DNA from: Brachyhypopomus gauderio | Lineage: Eukaryota; Chordata; Actinopteri; Gymnotiformes; Hypopomidae | DNA length: 64,000 bases | NCBI RefSeq assembly: GCF_052324685.1 | Contig: NC_135226.1 | Coordinates: 21,027,751-21,091,750, forward strand | Direction: 5' to 3' | Shown here: positions 48,061-59,835 of the stretch, piece after piece | Layout of the letters: every line of letters starts with the position of its first letter | How positions within the stretch are numbered: position 1 is the stretch's first letter | The notes under the pieces: model-generated | Told to the model about the DNA's origin: nothing | Seen by the model: the letters and a program-made list of their open reading frames with translations, nothing else | Database searches by the model: none | Translations under genes and position numbers: made by a program

Positions 48061-51000
48061 AGGGGCGTGCCTGTTAGCTAACTATTAGAAATTAGGAATG
48101 AACCTTGCATTAAAAAAAAGTGGTCATGCAGTTACAATATTTGGATTAATACGACGATTATGAAGCACAAAAAATTAATGTAAAACATTTTAAGGGTTCT
48201 GGAAATATTTGAAACCTTTGAAAGAAACAACATGTCCGTGAGTATAATATTTTTATTGTTTTTATAAGAGGTACAGTATAGCCACTGACACCACTGAAAG
48301 TTTTATTGAAGTTGTCTCAAGTTGTAGAGAAAATGCTAGTTAACACCCTGCCCGTAGAATCCAAACCTTTAGAGCCTGGGGTCAACCAACATTTCACCTC
48401 TTGAAGGTCATGCATATATTTAAAAGTTCATCCACCTTTTATTCCAGACCGTCATTCATCTGTAAAAGCTTTACAAGAAGGCTTTGAGGCATGCAAAATT
48501 ACAATATCTTTCCACTGGACTGAACACTGCTTAATTTCCAAAATTTAACACAGATTGGGTGTGTAGTCTTCTGGTCAGTACCTGTCGATAACAATGATAT
48601 TATTTGATTGAATCTTGTCCATGCAAGCAGGACAGTGGACTTACTAAAGAATATGTCTCACACTTAATGTATCGGTTTCATAACAGACAGCTTAAAATAC
48701 TCTGTGGATTCTGCCTTCAACTATAGTTCACCCCCAAAGCCACGATCATAACCTCACAGCTCTAGTAACTCACCAAATGATATTTAGAAGTCATTCCTAA
48801 ACTGAAGATTGTCTCTGATATTCTGATTATAGTTTTGTATTTGATATCTGATATAATCAAATACTCACTACGGTCAGTAATGTTTTGTAGGCTATGCCCT
48901 CATAGCAAATAAAACAGTTGGATTTTCAGGTTTAAAGCACTTTCTAGCTTTTTCCTAGTACCATAAAAAAGTGTATTTTTCTTCTTCAGAAAGGAGGTCT
49001 GTGCTTCAGGTGAAAAACACACCTTTTACACAGGTGTTGCCATACAACTGGCTCGTTTGGCCAGAGACGCAACATAAGAAGAAGACTGGAGGCACTAAAA
49101 ATGTAGTTCTTGGCTTTTGACTTTCACTTATTTATAACAATATGTATATTTACACATCAATATATTATATATAACTAATATTTACAAATTCGGAGAAACG
49201 GCTTCAGGGTGGGCCTAAGCCAACACAACAAACAAAAGTGACTACGCCCTCTTAAACTAAATCTCCTGGCCAAAAGAAAATAAGCCAAAATACAATTATC
49301 ACTGACCTCCCTACAAACAAGAGATTGAAACAAAAGAACATGGCAACCCACCCCTACAGCTCCAAAAAAATAAAATACAAACAAAAACCTTATACTGTAT
49401 ACAATTTACACAAGTCCACAATTAATTCGATTTAGCCAAAAGCCGATGAGCATTGCTTCTTATTTTTATTTTTTTATTATTATTTTTTTTAATGATGCTC
49501 TATACAAACAAAGATAGCAAAGTCCTAGATAAGGAACAATTCACCATATCAGTACTATCTCATAAGGCCCCTTTAAGAACTACACATGTCTAACTCGACA
49601 GGCCAAAACTACAACGCTGGTGACTGCGTGGAACATTCTAGACAAGACACCACTGGGCACCATTGCAAACTTGAGGCTTTTAAACCCATTGCTAGACCTT
49701 CGTCTTAATCAGCCTTCATCAATTACAACCTTGCAGGAGAAGTCACAAGACCCCAATCCAGTCGTTCGTCCGTCATTATCTTCTGGACAAAAAGTGAATA
49801 AAGCCAGAGCAGCCAACCCGCAGACATTCTAAAAACGGCAATGGCCGTAACACAGGTCACTACAGGGACGTCTCGCAGGTTCTTGGAGGCCCAGATGATC
49901 AGCACACTGGATGAGAGAGAGAGGAGTTGACTGATCCAGAGTCCACATCCAATGAACCTTATAAGTCCTGAAGAATCCCCTCGACATATAGTCGTGCACC
50001 TCCTGTGGTAGACTTCTATTCAACAGACCAAAAGAAAAACAACTCTATTATATAGATTTTTAAATAGATTGTATAGTGTTTTAGTGTGTATCTAAATCCA
50101 CTGACTGGAGTACTAACGCATAAGGCCATGTGGTTAGGCCACGCCTTGTGTGCTCTCTGTGCAACCTCTTTCCTCAAGTTTCCCATGTATCTTGACATAT
50201 TCATCCTTGACCAACAGCTCTTCAGGAAAGAAGAACATGTGGTGTGTGCCAACCACACACCCATCCACACCCACCCTCGCCTGGCATCTTTAACAAAACT
50301 GATCAAAGTGCTTATGTTGCTCTTTTGCCCTCTGACTTACAGCAGTGCCGCTGTGATCTCCCCACCCATGGGGACGTGGGCACCCCCGGAGCACTTGAGC
50401 GCCAAACTCTGGACCGCCCGCGGGGATTTGGAGCACTGTTGGTGCCGCTCCGGTTACAAGCGTGGACAGATTTGTGTGTGGTTATCTTGTAAAGGTCTCA
50501 ACCTCTGTGCCAGCGGATTCCCTTCCCCTGTGTCACGGATGGGGCGTGGCCGGATGTAGTCTCCTACCACACAGCCTGCGGCAACGGTGAACTCGGGCAG
50601 AAAGATAATAAGACGCCACCCACACCTCCCACCCCCCAAAATTGGTGTGTCTGCAGCCCCGAGCAGGATGGGTAACCCACCCCGAATGGCCTGAAAAAGT
50701 CTCCTCCAGTTTGGCAGTGAGGCAGCCACCCAACACAGTGCTACAGCTCTGTTGTGGAGACTCTTATTGCCCTGCATCTATAACTGTGGAGGCCAGAAAT
50801 AGCAGAAATAGACAGAGAGTGTGCGGTACAACCATAAAACCAACACTCCTTCTGCATTCCGGGTTGCCATGGAAACAAACCCAACTCCGTTACCAGGAGG
50901 TTCATGTTCAGAATAACGAATATAGTTTGAATCAAATGAGAGCACAGCTAATACAGAAAGACAGTCCATGCTATACGAGGGGGAAAAAACTTCCCCCACA

Positions 51001-51400
51001 AGTGCTGTAATGTCATCTGGATTTAGAACGGAGGCGAGTCAATCTGAACTCACCAGCATGCACGCTCACACTACTGAAATACACCTCACGTCCCAGAGGA
51101 TCTTGGTCTTCAGAAAGTGAAGGAAAACAAACTTCTCTACACTTTCAGAACTTTCAGACCCTATGGAATGAATGTGATGATTAAAATATACACACATTTT
51201 CTCCAATATAACTTGGGTCCTCAGAAGCACTTCTCTCTAGGCACTATGGGAAGAAGTCAAGCCAGCAGAGGTGGCGTGATGTTCTGGGCAGTGGTGCTCA
51301 TCCTCATGTCATGGCACTCATTTTGTTCACATGTATGTTCTACGTAAACATTGTTGTAGACCAAGAAGACCTTTTAGACCCATATACAGTCTGGTCTTTC
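48061..51400. other. Spacer between arcn1 and dixdc1, no supported gene
   Basis: AT-rich to about 49600, more balanced afterwards. No protein family was recognised. One minus-strand open stretch at 49723-50020 has hydrophobic segments and splice-like borders but no ATG near its start; see rejected items. Confidence 0.5.
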
Positions 51401-51439
51401 AACAGAATAACTGCAAAAACTGCTATTGACTTAACCTCC

Positions 51440-51620
51440 AAATTCTTTACATCTCGATCTGATGGAGCTTGCAAGGGAAGTCCTGGAGAGACTGACCCAT
51501 GGAGGTCTGCTGCTAACGTCCTGGTGCCAGATACCACAGGACACCTTCAGACGTCTTGTAGAGTCCAGTCGAATGGCCAGTACTGTTTTGGTATCAGGAG
51601 GGGGATGTATACAACATTAA
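51440..51620 (+). pseudogene. Possible Tc1-like transposase C-terminal fragment
   Basis: The plus frame reads ...SWCQIPQDTFRRLVESS...VLVSGGGCIQH then stop. This resembles the end of Tc1/mariner transposases (W..IPQ..F..LV.SM..R..AVL...GG). The conserved Met-Pro-Arg-Arg portion is altered and the DDE catalytic core upstream is not recognisable, so this is at most a relic. Similarity was judged from memory of the family, not a search. Confidence 0.35.
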
Positions 51621-52026
51621 GCAGGTGGTTGAAACGTTACAGCTAATCATTATGTTTGTGTGTGTGTGTGTGAATTTAATAATATGAATGTAATAATAAG
51701 AATATAATTGTAACAGTAGAAATACTCTCAGACCCTAGTTCATATAATCATAAAACTCCCAGCTCGGTCTTTTGGTCTGATTTTAAGAATCAGAAGCTGT
51801 AAGCTTATTTATGGAGTCATTACATCATAGCCTGGTGGTCTCATCGGCCCGTAGCCTCGTGACGGCTTTTGCCAGTCGAGCCTGCCACAGTCCCCCCCTC
51901 TCAGCGCCTCAGTGGGAGAGACTCCATGTGTGAGGGAGGGGTGTGTGAGCGAGGGGGTGGGCTAAAGACTCCAGGGTTGAGCCATCTGGGCTGAAACAGG
52001 AACAAGGCAGAGGGAAAGACCACGGT

Positions 52027-52054
52027 GGAGAGAGAGAGAGACAGAAGACCACGG

Positions 52055-52090
<36 letters not shown>

Positions 52091-52102
52091 GAGAGAGAGA
52101 CA
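52027..52102. repeat. (GA)n microsatellite
   Basis: Two GA runs separated by a repeated CAGAAGACCACGGTG segment, upstream of the proposed first dixdc1 exon. Confidence 0.93.
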
Positions 52103-52608
52103 GAAACAGAGAACACGCGAGAGAGGAGAGAGATTTGCATGGGGATGTTACTGGGGAAAAAAATGCCTCTGACATACCTCACTGAATGATAAAAGAGCAG
52201 CGGAGAGGGATACTATTTTCAGGAACGTGACTGGTGAAGCAGACGGTGGTTGAGAGGAAGGACATGCCACCCTCCTGGTCCTTGTTTCTCTTTTGTTGTG
52301 GCTCGGAGCTGAAAACAAGACTTCCTTGTGCTTCTTGTCCTGAAGACACACACCAATCTGGGACTTTAATTCCTTTGAGACAAGCCGAAGAGGACTGAGT
52401 CTGTGTCTTGGTTGATCTGGGGACGTACAGGGTCCTGTCTTTTGTGGAGGTCGTGCCAAACAAGGAAGAGAGATTGGGGGATATCTGGTGACAGGGGGCT
52501 GCTCCCCATCACTGCTAGACCAGCGGGGATCGCTGTGTGTGTGTGAGCTGCTATTGTTGTGTTGCTGACTGACGTGTGTAGCCCTTTTGACCAGCGGTGC
52601 TGTCTGCT

Positions 52609-52642
52609 ATGGTCCTGCCCTGCAGCTCCAACATACAACATG
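52609..52642 (+). CDS. dixdc1: Tentative first coding exon of short dixdc1 form
   Basis: ATG at 52609 opens 11 codons (MVLPCSSNIQH) plus one base, then a donor at GTAGAG. The phase-1 end joins cleanly to the phase-2-starting exon at 54366, giving a Val codon across the junction. A phase match alone has a one-in-three chance, and the peptide is too short to recognise. If right, the gene here encodes a form of about 444 residues without the calponin-homology domain, close to the human short isoform. Confidence 0.3.
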
Positions 52643-52738
52643 GTAGAGTAAGAGAGAACTTACCAGCATGGGAGCGAAACCAATGAAATGGTATGAATGA
52701 AATTTCATACTTTTGACTTTTTTCACCCTTCTCCCCCT

Positions 52739-52763
52739 CCTCTCTCTCTCTCTCTCTCTCTCT
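52739..52763. repeat. (CT)n microsatellite
   Basis: Short CT run just after the proposed dixdc1 first exon. Confidence 0.9.
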
Positions 52764-53897
52764 TTCTGTTCTCCCTCACAATCACACCCCATGCTCCATT
52801 TCAGACAATGCACCAAACAGATGCTGTCTATTAAGCCGTCCCATTCTTCATCTGCTAGATTTAGGGTGTCTCTTTGTGCCTTTGTCCGTCAGTATTGTGT
52901 TGATCTGCCATTCGTCAGGCTGTAGATCATTCATTCTCCTCACTACGGATGTGCTGGGTGCTTCTCTTCATGTTTCCACGAGATAGTCAACCTAAGCTGT
53001 AGATATTTCTGCTGAATTCAAATTGCCTAGCAACCACTCACTGACCATTGTGTCTGCAGTGGTCAGTGCTGTCCGTCCAAACGGTCCAATCAGTCTTGTG
53101 TACAGAATTTGTTATTGGATTTCAGTGTGATTGGTTAATGACACATAAGACTGTTGGCAGCATTGTTACTGAACACATAGCTCATTGCCCACTGCATTGA
53201 CAAGACGTTCATGTCGTTGACGTTGAAGTGCAGAGACACCACATTCCTCTTTGCGTCCTGACGTCTTCCCTCGTCCATGAGATTAGTGGTTCAACAAAGT
53301 GGGGCGGCATCCCAGAATATATAAAAATATAATAACAGGCGAGTGTTTGACAGGTTTCACTGGAATACAGACGCTACGTTTTTGTCAAGAATGGGTTTTA
53401 GGATATGATGGAAAACTGAGACGTGTTTTACAGTGAAACTGCTAACAGATGATTAGCTGTCAAACCTATTATGGTCTCTTCATCTTACTTTTGGGGTGGT
53501 TGTGACGGCGGTTCAGACATCTGCGTTCCTTAGCAACTATGAACAGCACTGAGCACACTGACAGAGAGCATCAACGTGAGGGAGCCCAAAGCTGCTTCAT
53601 GCAACATGATTTCACCACTGAAGATGTGTGGTACCAACCTGCATGTGGGAATGTGGTCTTACGAGATCACGTTACTGAGTTATGGCTGCAGCCTGCAGGG
53701 TGTGGAATAGGCTTCCAGTTCCACATCCATTGTGAAGTTATGAGTGCAGCTCAGTGCTCTGCTAGCTTATATCACTGTGGTTTGGAAGATGAAACCCACA
53801 TGGGAATAGAGAATATATCATCACATATAAGAACAATAAATCAACACCGAGTAAACATACACCGTAAAACCTTTAGTATGTGCTTATAAATCTGCAG

Positions 53898-53898
<1 letters not shown>
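52764..53898. other. dixdc1 upstream intronic or intergenic DNA
   Basis: About 1.1 kb with no recognised exon. The one longer plus-strand open frame (53539-53889) shows no family similarity. No calponin-homology exon was found here. Confidence 0.5.

Positions 53899-53982
<84 letters not shown>
53899..53982. repeat. (TA)n microsatellite
   Basis: About 84 bases of TA dinucleotide abutting the 5' end of a SINE. Confidence 0.97.
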
Positions 53983-53985
<3 letters not shown>

Positions 53986-54180
53986 GAAGTCATGGCCTGG
54001 CGGTTAGGGAACGGAGGGTCGTGGGTTCAATCCCCAGACCTGAGGCCATGACTGAGGTGCCCCTGAGCAAGACCCTTAACCCTCAATCGCTCACTTGTAT
54101 AAAAATGAGATAAAATGTAATTCGCTCTGGATAAGGGCATCTGCCAAATGCCATAAAATGTAAATGTAAATGTAAAATAT
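53983..54180 (+). mobile_element. tRNA-derived SINE
   Basis: An RNA polymerase III promoter-like head: A-box-like GGCCTGGCGGTTAGG and B box GGGTTCAATCC. It is followed by a CATGACTGAGGTGCCCCTGAGC segment and a tail GCTCTGGATAAGGGCATCTGCC ending in ATGTAAATGTAAATG repeats. This structure is typical of fish tRNA-derived SINEs whose tail is borrowed from a partner LINE. Target duplication cannot be judged because the element sits in TA repeats. Confidence 0.82.
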
Positions 54181-54365
54181 ATATATGTTCACTGAGCTAC
54201 TACATACAGATTCATCACTGGACCACTCCTGTTTTACCCTGATCACATAAAAATGACAAAGCTTCCTTCAAAAGCGATGATTCATGTCTATGGGTGATTA
54301 TTTGGTGACAAAGTGGTCCTTGACTGAGTCACTTATTCATACACACTGCTTCCTGCCAGTCTCAG

Positions 54366-57300
54366 TTCCTCAAGCCCCGCCCACACCCCCAGAGAGGAGA
54401 ACCTCATCACACCGTCGAAGGAACCGGTCAGGGCCGAGAGAAACCACACCGTCCAGCCGCAGAGCCTCAGAGGTAAGAGGAGTGGGACAGGTCGGACGGG
54501 GACAGGTCAGAGGGGAACAGGTCGGGGGGACAGGTCAGAGGGGGACAGGCCGCAGCGGGACATGTCAGAGTGGAACAGGTCAGAGGGGGACAGGTCAAAG
54601 CGGGACATGTCGGAGGGGGACAGGTCGGAGCGGGACAGGTCAGAGCGGGACATGTCAGAGCAGGACAGGTCGGGGGACAGGTCAGAGCAGGACATGTCAG
54701 AGCGGGACATGTCGCAGCGGGACAGGTCGGGGGGACAGGTCAGAGCGGGACAGGTCGGGGGGACAGATCAGAGCGGGACAGGTCAGAGGGGGACAGGTCA
54801 GAGCGGGACAGGTCAGGGGGGACAGGTCAGAGCGGGACATGTCAGAGTGGAACAGGTCGGGGGTCAGGTCAGAGGGGGACATGTTGTAGCGGGACAGTGA
54901 CGCTCGCGCTTCACGGCCCATCTCTCTTGCCCATGTACCAGAGGATGGTGCCAAGACCTCGTCCAATGAGCCGTCTCCGGGCCCAGAGCATGCTGGGACG
55001 GCGGACGGGCCCTCGTGGGAGGAGCAGCTGTGTGCTCAGCAGGAACAGCTAGAGAAGGACATGCAGGAGACCAGGAAGATGGTGTCAAAGCTTCAGGTCA
55101 GCTTCATCATTTCATTATTTACTCCTGCCAATGACAACAGCTCTGACAGGAGAATCAATACAACACTACAGTCAAAGGTTAATAGGTATTAGTAGACAAG
55201 CCACTGAGTTTCCTAATCTGGGATTCATTTTTACAACTCTCGAAATGTCCAGAACTTACCCTATCAAACGTTACTCAGTTGTGAAAGTGTTGGATGCATT
55301 TAAAATATTCAATAAAAAGGTAACGTGGTCAGATGTGAGTGAGGGAGACTGTAACAGACTGCCTTGAATAAAGAAGAAGGTTGTGGGGACCGGTGATTCA
55401 GCCCTGCGTCCACGACCACATGATGCCTGTTGTTTGAACAGCCCTGTTTGGCGTGTGGCATATGCGCACAGGACGACGTCCTGTCCAACCCCCCACAGCA
55501 ACATGCTCCATGTGTGTTTATTTGTTATCTTGGCGTGGTTCCTCTAGGCTTTGCTGCTTCACGGGTCCTTGCCTGAAGACGAACAGGCGGCTCCTCTCTT
55601 CGGAGACGCCCCAGCCAGCGCAGAGCAGCAGCTGGTAATCTTGTTTGCAGCACGCAGCTTGAGCTCTCCGATCTTTATTACGGTGGCGAACGAGCCGTCG
55701 GGCCCGACGTTAATGACCCGGGTCTCGGTTCTTCTCTCGTGCAGATATTGATCCGCAGCCGCCTTGATCAGAGCACGGAGGAGTCTCTGGATCTGAAGGT
55801 GAGTGCGGGGTGGGGTAACGGGGTAACGGGACGTTCAAGGGCACTAAAGGCTCACTGTGAACCATGTGTCTTTCAGAGAGAGCTACTGAGGTTCAAGCAG
55901 GAGGCACGAAATCTCCAAGCGGTTAAGGTAATTGAGGCTGGATTAAGCTTAAATCCACTGGACCGCTGTTTTACAAATGCCTGTTGTAGCAGCACCGCTC
56001 ACAGTGACTTTGCTCTGCTGGTGCACGTCAGAAACGTGTGAAACGTTGAGCAGCAAAGCCGCTCGGCCCTGAGTCTGTCCCTGTGTCCGTCCTCCTGCTT
56101 TCCCAGGACGCTTTGCAGCAGCGTATGTCAGCGCAGGAGGACACGGTGCTGCAACTCAAACAGGAGCTCCTGAGATCCACCATGGACAAAGAGGAGCTAA
56201 CGGGACAGAACGTGAGTAGGAAACCCACACGTGGTCCACTCACCCGTGACGTACATGGGGAACACTGCTTTGAGCTCAGCACACGTGGTCTCATGCAAAT
56301 ATGCAAAGACACAAATGATATGCAGATTTATGTGGTGTTAATATAAACAGCTCGTGTGTCCAGGTGGACCTGCAAAAGAAGCTGAACGATCGAGACCGAC
56401 TGCTGAGTGAATGTAAAGTAAGTCTCATCTCTGTCTCCTCTCATCTCAAGTTCTGATCTATAATATCACATCCTGCCAAGAGCAAGTGGATTAGAACAGG
56501 TTATTAATCAGATTAGAAGAGGTAATTAAACAGATTACAAAAGGGTTTTAATCATATTTGAACTGGTTATTAATCAGGCAAACGTCACTATCAGAATTGC
56601 ACACGTGTGCAATGAAGAGGAAACTGGTAATGACATAACACAGGACCCTGTATGTCCCCATTAATGACATTACACAGGACCCTGTATGTCCCCATTAATA
56701 TTACACAGGACCCTGTATGTCCCCATTAATGACATTACACAGCACCCTGTATTTCCCCATTAATGACATTACACAGGACCCCGTATGTCCCCATTAATGA
56801 CATTACACAGGACCCTGTATGTCCCCATTAATGACATTACACAGGACCCTGTATGTCCCCATTAATGACATAACACAGCACCCTGTATGTCCCCAATAAT
56901 GACATTACACAGCACCCTGCATGTCCCCATTAATGACATTACACAGCACCCTGCATGTCCCCATTAATGACATTACACAGCACCCTGCATGTCCCCATTA
57001 ATGACATTACACAGGACCCTGTATGTCCCCATTAATATTACACAGGACCCTGTATGTCCCCATTAATGACATAACACAGCACCCTGTATGTCCCCAATAA
57101 TGACATAACACAGGACCCTGTATGTCCCCATTAATGACATAACACAGCACCCTGTATGTCCCCATTAATGACATAACACAGCACCCTGTATGTCCCCATT
57201 AATGACATTACACAGCACCCTGCATGTCCCCATTAATGACATTACACAGCACCCTGCATGTCCCCATTAATGACATTACACAGGACCCTGCATGTCCCCA

Positions 57301-59498
57301 TTAATGACATTACACAGGACCCTGTATGTCCCCATTAATATTACACAGGACCCTGTATGTCCCCATTAATGACATAACACAGCACCCTGTATGTCCCCAT
57401 TAATGACATTACACAGCACCCTGCATGTCCCCATTAATGACATTACACAGGACCCTGCATGTCCCCATTAATGACATTACACAGGACCCTGTATGTCCCC
57501 ATTAATGACATTACACAGCACCCTGTATGTCCCCATTAATATTACACAGAACCCTGTATGTCCCCTTTAATGTTCTTTTCAGTTGTTGCCATCACATCAC
57601 ATAAAATAAATATTTTTTAAAAAATCTTTTATTCCAATTACTATTAATTTAAAGGGGATGAATGGTGTGCGTGTATTTGTCTTGTAATGAAAAAGTTTTG
57701 AATGCTAAAGTTTTTGTATTTCAAAGAATTTCAAAACTACATAATATTTTAAAATTTTTATGGGTCGCCTTGTTATGTCTTATTTAAACGGGAGACTGTG
57801 TGTTTTCTCAGAAAGATCTGACGCAGAAAGACAGACTCCTTCAGCAGCAGCAAGTTAAACTGGACGAGTCACTGCGCAGATTCGGTGAAAGTAATGGGGT
57901 AATGTTCTCCCACTAGAGGGCGCAATTGCACTTAGTTTGAGCAACGTGGATTATGAACGCTTACCACAGCTTTTTAACAGGATAGTTTTCATTCTAGGTT
58001 TCTGGTACTGAGAACAATGGCTACACCCACACAATGGAGATGACTTCTTCACCCTTTCCACATGGAGTGGTAAGTAATATAAAGGACTTTGATTTAAAAT
58101 AATGGGGTTTATTTTTGCCTCTGATGTATAAACATGTGTGTGTGCACGGACGTAATTTTGGGGGGGGACGGGGGGGACATGTCCCCCCCACTTTTTCAAA
58201 AGCCGGCTTTGGTCCCCCCCAGTTTTTACGGTTAAAACCAAATATTTAAATAGCGACGAATCTATGTCCCCCCCACTTTTGAAATCAAAATTACGTCCAT
58301 GTGTGTGTGTGCGTGTGTGTGCGTGTGTGTGCGCGTGTGTGTGTGTGTGTGTGCGTGTGTGTGTCAGGGTGACGAACTGCAGCTGGTGCGAGACGCTTTG
58401 CGTAGCCTCAGGAACAGTTTCAGTGGTCATGACCCTCAGCACCACACCCTAGACACTCTGGAGCAGGGCATGTCCAGCCTGATGGAGCGTCTCCACGCCA
58501 GTGACTCCAAGAAGAGGCAGGACAGAAAGGTAAGCAGACGGGCCACTGCTCATCACACCTGGACGTACTGCCAATACTTCACTGTCCATAAGACGTATTA
58601 ATGGCCTCGATGCTTGTGTTTCACAGAAATCTCATCTTGTCTCACCACAGCGCCCAAACAAATCTCCAGGACAAAGAGCCAATCACACGGAAAGAGAATC
58701 TTGGCCACCTAGTTCCAGTGAGCCAGATTTTGCCTAAATTTGGACATAATAATTGATGGCTTACGTGTTCCTAAATGAACTGCGTCTGTCTCTTCCAGAG
58801 ATAGCCCACTCTCACAGCAGTCCTGCGCTGGCTTCCTCAGCCCTGACTAAAGTCCTGTATTTCACAGACCGTTCTCTCACGCCCTTCCTAGTAAACATCC
58901 CTAAAAGGTATCGGCATGTCGACACATTAGAACCCCAGCAGTTCACCACTGGCTGATCCCCACTGATGTTTTTAACACGCTGTCCCTTCTTGCAGACTTG
59001 GGGACATCACCCTGCAGGATTTCAAGGCTGCAGTGGACAGACACGGAAATTTCAGATATCACTTCAAGTCTCTTGACCCAGAGTTTGGAACAGTTAAGGA
59101 AGAGGTGACCACAGTTCTGAAACTATCTCTAAAAATAGCTCTTATTAACATTTATTGTAACAATGTCCGTTGTAATAACGTCCACTGTGATGGAGAAGAT
59201 CACTCAGGAAGGTGAGATAGGCCCTCTGGCTGCCGTGTCAGAACTGGCTCTGTGCTCTGGTGGTCAGAGCACATGTTTGTGTAGGATCTGAGTTTGAGAG
59301 CAGGTGTGGTTGCTGTTCTCAGCCTTTACTATGTCCCTATGTAGTGAATATTTAAGTAATTGTGGGTAATTGTTGCAGCTGCCCAAATTCTACTCAATTC
59401 TCCTTGTTCACCAGGTGTTTCAGAATGACGCTATAGTACCTGGATGGGAAGGGAAGATCGTGGCTTGGGTAGAGGAAGACCATGGTGACGGGAGGTAA
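54366..59498 (+). CDS. dixdc1: dixdc1: DIX domain protein (Ccd1), 3' exons to stop
   Basis: Wnt-pathway adaptor that binds Dishevelled and Axin through its DIX domain and also associates with actin. Exons: 54366-54472 (tentative; Arg/Ser/Pro-rich), 54944-55096, 55548-55634, 55745-55798, 55877-55927, 56107-56211, 56364-56417, 57812-57898, 57998-58069, 58368-58529, 58651-58717, 58799-58907, 58996-59104, 59415-59498, stop TAA. Phases agree throughout. The middle is coiled coil ([52 protein letters not shown]). Next comes the near-invariant [20 protein letters not shown] block, then the DIX domain ([56 protein letters not shown]). No calponin-homology exon is visible upstream, so this may be the short isoform only. 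If the exon at 54366 is wrong, the acceptor for 54944 could be two bases earlier. Large introns here carry two minisatellites. Confidence 0.9.
54480..54897. repeat. 15-17-bp minisatellite in dixdc1 intron
   Basis: Units such as GGGACAGGTCAGAGC, GGGGACAGGTCGG and GGGACATGTCAGAGC repeat for about 418 bases. They keep all three plus frames open as Ser/Asp/Arg/Gly repeats that look like coding but are not. The array starts about 8 bases after one predicted exon's donor and ends about 45 bases before the next acceptor. Confidence 0.94.
56636..57572. repeat. 34-bp minisatellite, about 27 copies, in dixdc1 intron
   Basis: Unit ACATTACACAGCACCCTGCA followed by TGTCCCCATTAATG; period 34, with some 28-base units that lack GACATT. 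Two variable sites (GGACC or GCACC, GTATG or CATG) mark copy types in blocks, suggesting higher-order duplication. Confidence 0.95.
58148..58298. mobile_element. Short MITE-like element with terminal inverted repeats
   Basis: Starts GGACGTAATTTTGG and ends with the complement CAAAATTACGTCC. Sub-terminal GGGGGACATGTCCCCCCC, CCCCCCACTTTTTCAAAAG and CCCCCCCACTTTTGAAATC repeat the same theme. About 151 bases, no coding. Target duplication cannot be assessed because GT repeats flank it. It lies in the dixdc1 intron just before exon 58368-58529. Confidence 0.6.
58299..58365. repeat. (GT)n/(GC) microsatellite beside a splice acceptor
   Basis: About 65 bases of GT with GC interruptions, ending at the TCAG acceptor of the dixdc1 exon at 58368. 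The normal polypyrimidine tract is replaced by GT repeats. Confidence 0.92.
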
Positions 59499-59760
59499 CT
59501 ACATCGCAAAGAGAAGCCACGCCGATCTGAGGACTGGACTTGGCTCACGGCGTCCATGTTGTGCGTGTGGACCTCAGCACATACACCGCGCTGAGAAATC
59601 ACCCCATGTGCCACATCACAGAATCCCAAAGTCACGTTTGTAGTGTGTCCATTTCTGTTGAGAAGTGATTCCAAGTACTGTTTACAACTGTGTTGGTACT
59701 ATGATGTGTTTTTTTTTCTTCTTGTGAGAAATCTTTATATGGCATTTAGAAAATTATTGT

Positions 59761-59766
59761 AATAAA
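59761..59766 (+). terminator. dixdc1 poly(A) signal
   Basis: AATAAA about 265 bases after the dixdc1 stop codon, followed by a TGTGTT-like-poor but AT-rich stretch. It is the first canonical hexamer in the 3' UTR and gives a normal UTR length. Confidence 0.65.
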
Positions 59767-59829
59767 GAGCACACGTAAAGTGCATTTTAAACTAAAGATA
59801 ACAGACCGTCATCCTTCAAGAAAAGACTG

Positions 59830-59835
59830 TTTATT
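59830..59835 (-). terminator. Possible pih1d2 poly(A) signal
   Basis: The minus strand reads AATAAA here, and again at 59989-59994, after the pih1d2 stop codon at 60496. If the distal one is used, the pih1d2 and dixdc1 transcripts end within about 50 bases of each other or overlap. Confidence 0.4.

Noticed and set aside
49723-50020. Minus-strand hydrophobic open stretch (VLIIWASKNLRDVPVV) with splice-like borders
   Set aside because: A stop precedes it at once, there is no ATG near its start, and no family was recognised. It would need transcript evidence before being called an exon.
53983-54060. tRNA gene suggested by A- and B-box motifs
   Set aside because: The arms do not form a proper cloverleaf and the body continues into a SINE with a LINE-like tail.
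54284-55052. Overlapping Ser/Asp/Arg/Gly-rich frames
   Set aside because: They come from the intronic minisatellite; only the short spans at 54366-54472 and 54944-55096 behave like exons.
56636-57572. CRISPR-like appearance of a regular 34-bp repeat
   Set aside because: Units are contiguous without unique spacers, and the sequence lies in an intron of a vertebrate gene.
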